Shown one piece after another: positions 59,001 to 64,000 of a stretch of DNA of 64,000 nt. Every line of letters starts with the position of its first letter. The stretch's first letter is position 1. The translations under genes were made by a program, and so were the position numbers. This stretch comes from Lineus longissimus. Lineage: Eukaryota > Nemertea > Pilidiophora > Heteronemertea > Lineidae. Below the pieces are notes generated by a model, which was not told where the DNA came from, did not search any database, and saw nothing but the letters and a program-made list of their open reading frames with translations. Location of the stretch: assembly GCF_910592395.1 (NCBI RefSeq), contig NC_088322.1, positions 11,341,431 through 11,405,430 on the forward strand. Reading direction: 5' to 3'.

Positions 59001-62000
59001 TTGTTTGTAAATATCGAGTTGAGTTTAAACTAGGATATTATTAGCTCTATGAATTATGTTGAATTTAAAGTTGGAGGAAACTGGAGACCCCAGAGGAAAC
59101 CTGCACAGGTGGAGAGTTGCCCTCTCTTCTCTATCAGTATCACATGAGTATACCAGTACCAACCTTGAATTGAATCTGGGACGTCTCAAACGTGACAGGT
59201 GCTAATGGTTCTACTACACGCTACATTATTGCTTTTGTTAATAGCTGTGACTTATTTTATGTTTTTGATAGCATGGATGTTTCACCATAGACATTGTTTT
59301 GGTTCAAAGGTTTAAGTCTTTGTTTTCTTTTTCTAGTTTTGGTATATTGCCACTGGACACTCCAAGTCCAGAAAACTATCACGTGGCACCGTCACTGTTT
59401 ACCCCCTCGCCCATGTCTATGGGACTTATTGATGCCCAACAAATCGACTCAAAGGCCCCTATCAAAAAGGTAGGGTTTATATAGTTAAGTGACTATTGAA
59501 CTGACTGGGGTGGAGCAAATGTTGCTAGAAATAGGGTCCTAGATGATGATCTAATTTAAATGATCTGCTGCTGTAAGCTGCAAAATTTGTGCACTTTTTT
59601 AGTTTTGCTTTAGAGATTCTTGAAGTCTTATTCGATCTTCTAATAACTCATGAGTAGAAGTTCCATCAGTGTGGAAGGTACATGTAATTATCCTCCACAA
59701 TGTGGTCTTTCTCGTTGCAATATAGTCAGGAGAGTGGCATATGGCCTTTGGGAATTGCTCGTGAAATTTTCCTTGACCTGTTTCGTCATATAAGTCTCTG
59801 AACTTTTCAGCCTATGACGCGACGAAGTCAACAAACCACTGCCACGACGAAACCGCCAGTGTTTAGCCAGTCTGGCAACACGAACACCAGAGAAATACCT
59901 ACTCCTAGTCCTCAAGCTACGATAACGAGTAACGTGCCAGTGGTGCGCAGGAGCTCACGTTTATACGGAAGTTCTAACTCGGTCAAGGTAAGTCACCTTG
60001 TCAGGTGATGTCACGCTAGTTTTTTTTGGTGGGGTATTGTTCTGGGGAAACATAATGGCTGACTTATGGGGTCAGCCTTCGATGTTCCTGACATTAAGTC
60101 AGTGGTGACTTCAAAATGAACGGAGGCTGACCAAAGAACTTAGCATAATTTGCCCTCTTTACTGCAAGAGTCGGCTCGACTAAATAAGGTTAATTGGTGA
60201 AAATCATCAGTGAAAGGTCAAATTGAAATGCAGGTGTTGGCAAAGGTAAAGATGTTGCCATCAAATGTTTCATCGTAAAAACATTTGACCATGCTATATA
60301 TTCCTCTGAAACGAAACATCATTTTCTTGTGATGGTAAGATCATGTGTTCTCATTATTTCACTTTCAGGAAAATAATAAAAATCAAAGTCAAAACACGAA
60401 GGGACGTTTCCCGAGTCCACGCGTGCCAACGAAAAAATCGAAAACTAAGACGAGTAAATCTCAACAGGAGTTGAATGAGATCAATAAGTCTGAAATGACA
60501 CCAGAGACGAAACCATCGACGATAAGCAGCGCCCAAGCTCAGGTGATGCAGGTCGTACAGATGCAGAAGCAGTCGGTCGGTAAGTATCGCATGCCGATAA
60601 CCCATGCCCTGGCTTGGATCGTGCAAGTCGTACAGGTTCAAAAACAGTCCCTCAGTAAAAATTGCATGCCCAGGCTCAGGCCATGCAAGACACAGATGCA
60701 GAAACAATGCATCAGTCTTTTCAAAGAAGTCTGTTTTGGCGCGAACCAGTTGTGCCTTTCACCTTGAACAAAGGGTCACAGACTCAAAATCTATGTGGGC
60801 CAGGGGAAATAAAATGACAAACATGGCTTTTTTTTATCAATCAAGTCTCAGATCGTACAAGGGGACCAAAAAAAAAATTTTATGTTCGAGGGAGAAAAAA
60901 AGTGTGTCAAAAACGGTGGTCGGGGCTTTTATTTTTTTCCACTTTCCGGAAAAATGACCATCTTTAAAATTGTGTATTGCAGGCGTACACAAAATGAGCT
61001 GGAAATTTACAATTTACCAGATGAACAGCCCGTTAAGGTTTTATATAACCAAATGCGTATTTGTTCATTTCCAGTTGGCCTGATGACGTTGCTACGAGAC
61101 ATAGGCAAGGCCTATCTTCATCTTAGTCAGTACGACTGCAAGAAAGCTGTTCAACTCTTCTCGGAGCTCCCCCCTCAACATCTCAACACTGGATGGGTAC
61201 TTTGTCAGATTGGACGTGCATATTTTGAGATAGCTGAATATAAAAAGGTGAGAATATATGTCGTTCCTAACCCTTTGCCTCCTAGTTGCCTAAATAAATT
61301 CAAATTCTTCATTATGACTGTTAAAAACAGGACTATTAAAAAAAATTCCATCAGACTCAAAATCTATGTGGGGTGGGAGAAATAAAATAAAAACATGCCT
61401 ATTTTTTATCAATTTTAGTCTCAGATCATACAAGGGGACTCAAAACAAATAAAAATTGGTTGAAATTGGTCTTCAGGAAAATTATTTTGTCATTTCTCCC
61501 TATTTTATGGTTGGGGAGAAAAAAAAGTGTGTCAAAAACGGTCGTCAGGACTTTTATTGTTTTTCCACTTTTCGTAATCAAACAAATAAAAAAATGTGCC
61601 TGAGAAAGTGACTAGGAATTTTACACCAGCGTTGACGTGGAATTGTAAACTGATGCGCAAACCAGTGTTGTTGCCATTTTCCCTGTATTCCTTTTTAAAA
61701 CAGTCTCTAGAGATTCTCATTAAAACGAATCAACTGCTAACAAAATCGAATCTTCCAGGCTGAAAAAATATTTTCTGAGGTTCGACAGCGAGAGCCGCAT
61801 CATTTGGAGGGGATGGAAATCTACAGTACGACACTGTGGCAGTTGGAGCGCGAGGTGCAGCTGTCCACACTCGCACAGGAGTTGACCGATTATGAAAAAG
61901 ATGCACCCGAGGCATGGTGTGCCACAGGAAACTGTTTCAGTCTTCAGAAGGAGCATGACACTGCTATAAAGTTCTTCCAAAGGGCAATTCAGGTTTGTAC

Positions 62001-63782
62001 TTTTCGTCATGTGGAGTCATAAGATCTCCTCAATCTCTGTTTTTTGTTGAAGAAGAATTGTCTGGAACGAATCAGTTCTAAGTAAAAAGCAGTGTGGTTT
62101 ATTCTTCTGGTCTGCCATCATCTTCATTTTTGCAGTGGGTGTGGTCTGGTAATAAAAAAGGTTGGCAGGCTGAGCTAGTCGGGCTTGCAAACAAAACTGC
62201 TTAATGAAATTACATGTATCCCGCACAGTTGCACATCTAAGTTGTTAAGTGACTGCCAACAGATCACCGTTTTCAATCCGTAGATCACAGGTGCATAAAG
62301 ATACAAGAGTCACACTTGTCAATAACCCCACAATTAATTGATGCGCTCTAATCGTGAGATGTCTGTCTTGCAGGTTGATCCCACATTCTCGTATGCCTAC
62401 ACACTTCTTGGCCACGAGTATCTGTTGACGGAGGAACTAGATAAGGCGTTATCTTGCTTCAGAAATGCTATACGGGTAGATCCAAGAAAGTACAATGCTT
62501 GGTGAGTATGACATTCATTATCATCACGTTCAACTATATCCAGTTCCGACCTGCCGAATCTTTTCACAACTGGCTATGAAACGATTCAGTAGATCTGCAC
62601 CCCAAACCTCTTGGGGTGCAGCTTGCGCACTATTGTTTAGATTTGAGACAATACATAGCGTGAATGATATTGAGGCCATGAGTTGATTAGGTGCCTCATG
62701 ATCTGAATACAGTTGAACCTCCCCAAGCATACACCTCAATTGGCAGGAAACCCTCTCTTAGGAACAGTGCGTTTTGGTCCCAAATTGTTAATTTATGTAC
62801 AATTTGACCACTGTAATCGGGTGACCTTTCATCTCTCTCTTTTCAGGTATGGGTTGGGAATGATTTATTACAAGCAGGAGAAATTTGCCCTTGCAGAGAT
62901 GCATTGTCGTAAAGCTCTTCAGATCAACCCGCAAAGTTCGGTGCTATTAGTTCATATTGGCGTGGTAAGTGAAAAATATTTTTCGAGTCGGAAAGCAAAA
63001 ATTTAGTGTATTTCATGAGCAAGGAGTAAGGTCATTCCACAACCACCTAAAAATAAAAATTGGTTGAAATTGGTCGTCGGGAAAAAATATTTTTTCATTT
63101 CTCTATTTTATGGTCGGGGGGAGAAAAAGTGTGTCAAAAACGGTTGTCATACTTTTTTTTCCACTTTCCGGAAAATGAAAGAAATTTTTTTTAGACTTTT
63201 TGCCTCGGGTCATTGTCATCCCTGTTATCATTTGCTTACTTCCAGGTTCAGCACGCTCTACAGAAGTCGGAGAGTGCACTGGCCACTTTGAACAAAGCAG
63301 TATCATTAGATCCCAAGAACCCGCTGTGTAAATTCCATAGAGCATCTATATTATTTGCCAATGATAGACACAAGGTGAGAACTATAGTCTTATTTGCCAT
63401 TCTTCCACTTGGGGTTGGGGCTGACGTGCTGTCGTTCGTCTTTATTACAGCGCCGTATCCATTTACTCATAATCACTGAATTTCCTACTCCCATTCACCT
63501 TTGAGACTGAAATCAATTTAAGGTGTCTCGAAATGATTGTCATTCAGTCTCAAAGCTAACTCTAAGTCGGAAGTACATCTTAACCTTTCCATTATCACAA
63601 TTGGCCCAGAAAACACGGAACATATCAATTGTATTCTTGAACTAACAACACACTTCCTAGGGTTGATCTCATACATTTGTTGAATAATTGTTTTGTTGGT
63701 TTTGCAGGAAGCTCTTAAAGAGCTGGAAGAACTCAAAGAAATTGTCCCGAAAGAATCGTTGGTCTATTTTCTCATAGGAAAG
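56065..63782 (+). CDS. CDC27: CDC27/APC3, TPR subunit of the anaphase-promoting complex (3' end outside window)
   Basis: Fifteen exons: 56065-56088, 56835-56910, 57224-57371, 57549-57772, 58188-58318, 58748-58974, 59337-59469, 59811-59987, 60369-60579, 61075-61247, 61759-61992, 62374-62501, 62847-62964, 63246-63374 and 63708-63782. They join to 736 residues with matching phases; about 90 C-terminal residues are beyond the edge, judging from a vertebrate length near 825. The start MVVQEPVQ matches the family N-terminus. The N-terminal TPR block has HALNHYAYSDAVFLAERLYA and CTTPQCKYLMARCC. The disordered middle keeps GRSLLGGPAALSPLTP, SFGILPLDTPSP and RRSSRLYG. The C-terminal TPR array has NTGWVLCQIGRAYFEIAEY, EGMEIYSTTLW, EAWCATGNCFSLQ, YGLGMIYYKQEKFALAEMH and KNPLCKFHRAS. 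CDC27 dimerises and binds CDC20/CDH1 and other APC/C subunits, in the nucleus and at mitotic structures, to drive ubiquitination of cyclins and securin. Confidence 0.98.
58363..58559 (+). mobile_element. Short inverted-repeat element, CAGTGTTCTCC ends (hAT-like), copy 2, in a CDC27 intron
   Basis: Starts CAGTGTTCTCCACAGGG and ends CCTGTGGAGAACTCTG; interior blocks CCGCCCTACCTTAAATTG and TTGTGTTGCACACTGGCAAA pair with the copy at 31050-31252 in the other orientation. 197 bp. No 8-bp target duplication is evident. Confidence 0.6.
60530..60712 (+). repeat. Exon end and donor repeated in tandem in CDC27
   Basis: The end of exon 60369-60579 (GCTCAGGTGATGCAGGTCGT, ACAGATGCAGAAGCAGTCGG) is followed in the intron by two diverged copies: GCTTGGATCGTGCAAGTCGT ACAGGTTCAAAAACAGTCCC, and GCTCAGGCCATGCAAGACAC AGATGCAGAAAC. 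Spacing between units is about 75 and 60 bp. Only the first unit has a strong GTAAGT donor. Confidence 0.75.
60777..60960 (+). mobile_element. MITE family 1 fragment in a CDC27 intron
   Basis: Carries ACTCAAAATCTATGTGGG, GATCGTACAAGGGGACC and GTGTGTCAAAAACGGTGGTC, and ends in CCACTTTCCGGAAAAATGAC. Both terminal repeats are missing. Confidence 0.75.
61334..61600 (+). mobile_element. MITE family 1 fragment in a CDC27 intron
   Basis: Begins at CATCAGACTCAAAATCTATG and runs to the right terminal repeat TTCGTAATCAAACAAATAAA AAAATGTGCC. The left half is lost. Same orientation as the copies at 60777 and 63050. Confidence 0.75.
62705..62842 (+). mobile_element. Fragment related to the mariner/pogo-type MITE, next to a CDC27 acceptor
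   Basis: ACAGTTGAACCTCCCCAAGC, GGAAACCCTCTC, TTTGGTCCCAAATTGTTAAT and ACAATTTGACCACTGTAATC match the order of blocks at 28790-28925. It ends just before the acceptor of exon 62847-62964. Confidence 0.5.
63050..63178 (+). mobile_element. MITE family 1 fragment in a CDC27 intron
   Basis: AAATTGGTTGAAATTGGTCG, TTTTATGGTCGGGGGGAG, GTGTGTCAAAAACGGTTGTC and CCACTTTCCGGAAAATGA. Only the middle of the element remains. Confidence 0.75.
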
Positions 63783-63810
63783 GTAGGTGTCCTTGGTACC
63801 TTCTGACGGG

Positions 63811-64000
63811 ATCAGTGGCAAAGTGTTAAGATCACTGGGCTTCTAACCAAGAGCTTGTAGGTTCGACACTTGGACGGATCAGTACTGTTTCATCTTTGTA
63901 ACCTCGGGCAAGGCACTGATTATAACCCTACTTGCTCCTCTCCACTCGGGGAAATGCGCACCAGGCTTGCCTGGGAATAATCTACGATAGACCAGCATCC
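63811..64000 (+). mobile_element. tRNA-derived SINE, cut by the window edge
   Basis: A tRNA-like head: ATCAGTGGCAAAGTGTTAAG (box A region), ACTGGGCTTCTAACCAAGAG (anticodon-arm region) and GTAGGTTCGACACTTGG (box B, GGTTCGANNC). Then the SINE body typical of aquatic animals, ACCTCGGGCAAGGCACTGAT, and CTCCACTCGGGG. It sits in the CDC27 intron after exon 63708-63782, in the same orientation as the gene. The tail is outside the window. Confidence 0.75.

Noticed and set aside
1-64000. CRISPR arrays, bacterial operons, phage or virus genes
   Set aside because: All repeats seen are minisatellites or eukaryotic transposon remnants, and genes are spliced; nothing prokaryotic or viral was found.

Overview
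This is a stretch of a metazoan nuclear genome. Genes are broken into short exons with GT-AG introns, proteins are animal-specific (a bicarbonate cotransporter, CDC27/APC3, RA- and PDZ-domain proteins), and the introns hold many transposon fossils and minisatellites. The frequent TACATGTA and TAGGCCTA motifs and the repeat types (short palindromic elements, Harbinger-like MITEs, a tRNA-type SINE) suggest a marine invertebrate, perhaps an echinoderm, hemichordate or lophotrochozoan. I cannot fix the phylum from the sequence alone. All exon limits were inferred by reading splice sites and frames by eye.

Layout, left to right. (1) 919-14402, plus strand: the 3' part of an SLC4 Na+/HCO3- cotransporter gene of the SLC4A7/8/10 type; its 5' exons lie left of the window. 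Five small exons, all skippable without a frame change, sit just before the conserved membrane-domain region, and each carries a basic-basic-x-Ser/Thr motif. (2) 14403-24500: non-coding, with two full-length MITEs, an 18-bp minisatellite, a ~57-bp array and a ~21-bp array. (3) 24504-26615, plus: a two-exon type II membrane protein of the LicD/fukutin-related family. (4) 26690-33400: a ~40-bp array, a decayed LINE fragment, another MITE and little else. (5) 33449-42547, minus: a C2H2-like zinc-finger protein whose exons appear to be split by a 7.5-kb intron. That intron would contain (6) a plus-strand gene of unknown family (39144-42014), plus a 647-bp Harbinger-like element and several hairpin elements. 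(7) 43580-44773, plus: a complete three-exon gene for a 72-residue secreted four-cysteine peptide. (8) 45813-53052, minus: a large protein with two Ras-association domains, a 4-kb exon coding for a disordered Ser/Arg-rich linker, a PDZ domain and a terminal coiled coil; its first exon was not found. (9) 56065-63782, plus: CDC27/APC3, 15 exons, running off the right edge about 90 residues short of the end.

The genes do not form a pathway. The transporter moves bicarbonate at the plasma membrane. CDC27 is a TPR scaffold of the anaphase-promoting complex. The LicD-family protein is predicted to act in the Golgi lumen. The RA/PDZ protein is probably a cortical scaffold for Ras/Rap-type GTPases. 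Both the transporter and the RA/PDZ protein end in residues that fit a class I PDZ ligand. The less ordinary observations are the cassette-exon array in the transporter, the small secreted peptide gene, the RA-RA-PDZ architecture, two independent tandem duplications of an exon end with its 5' splice site, and several short palindromic element families.
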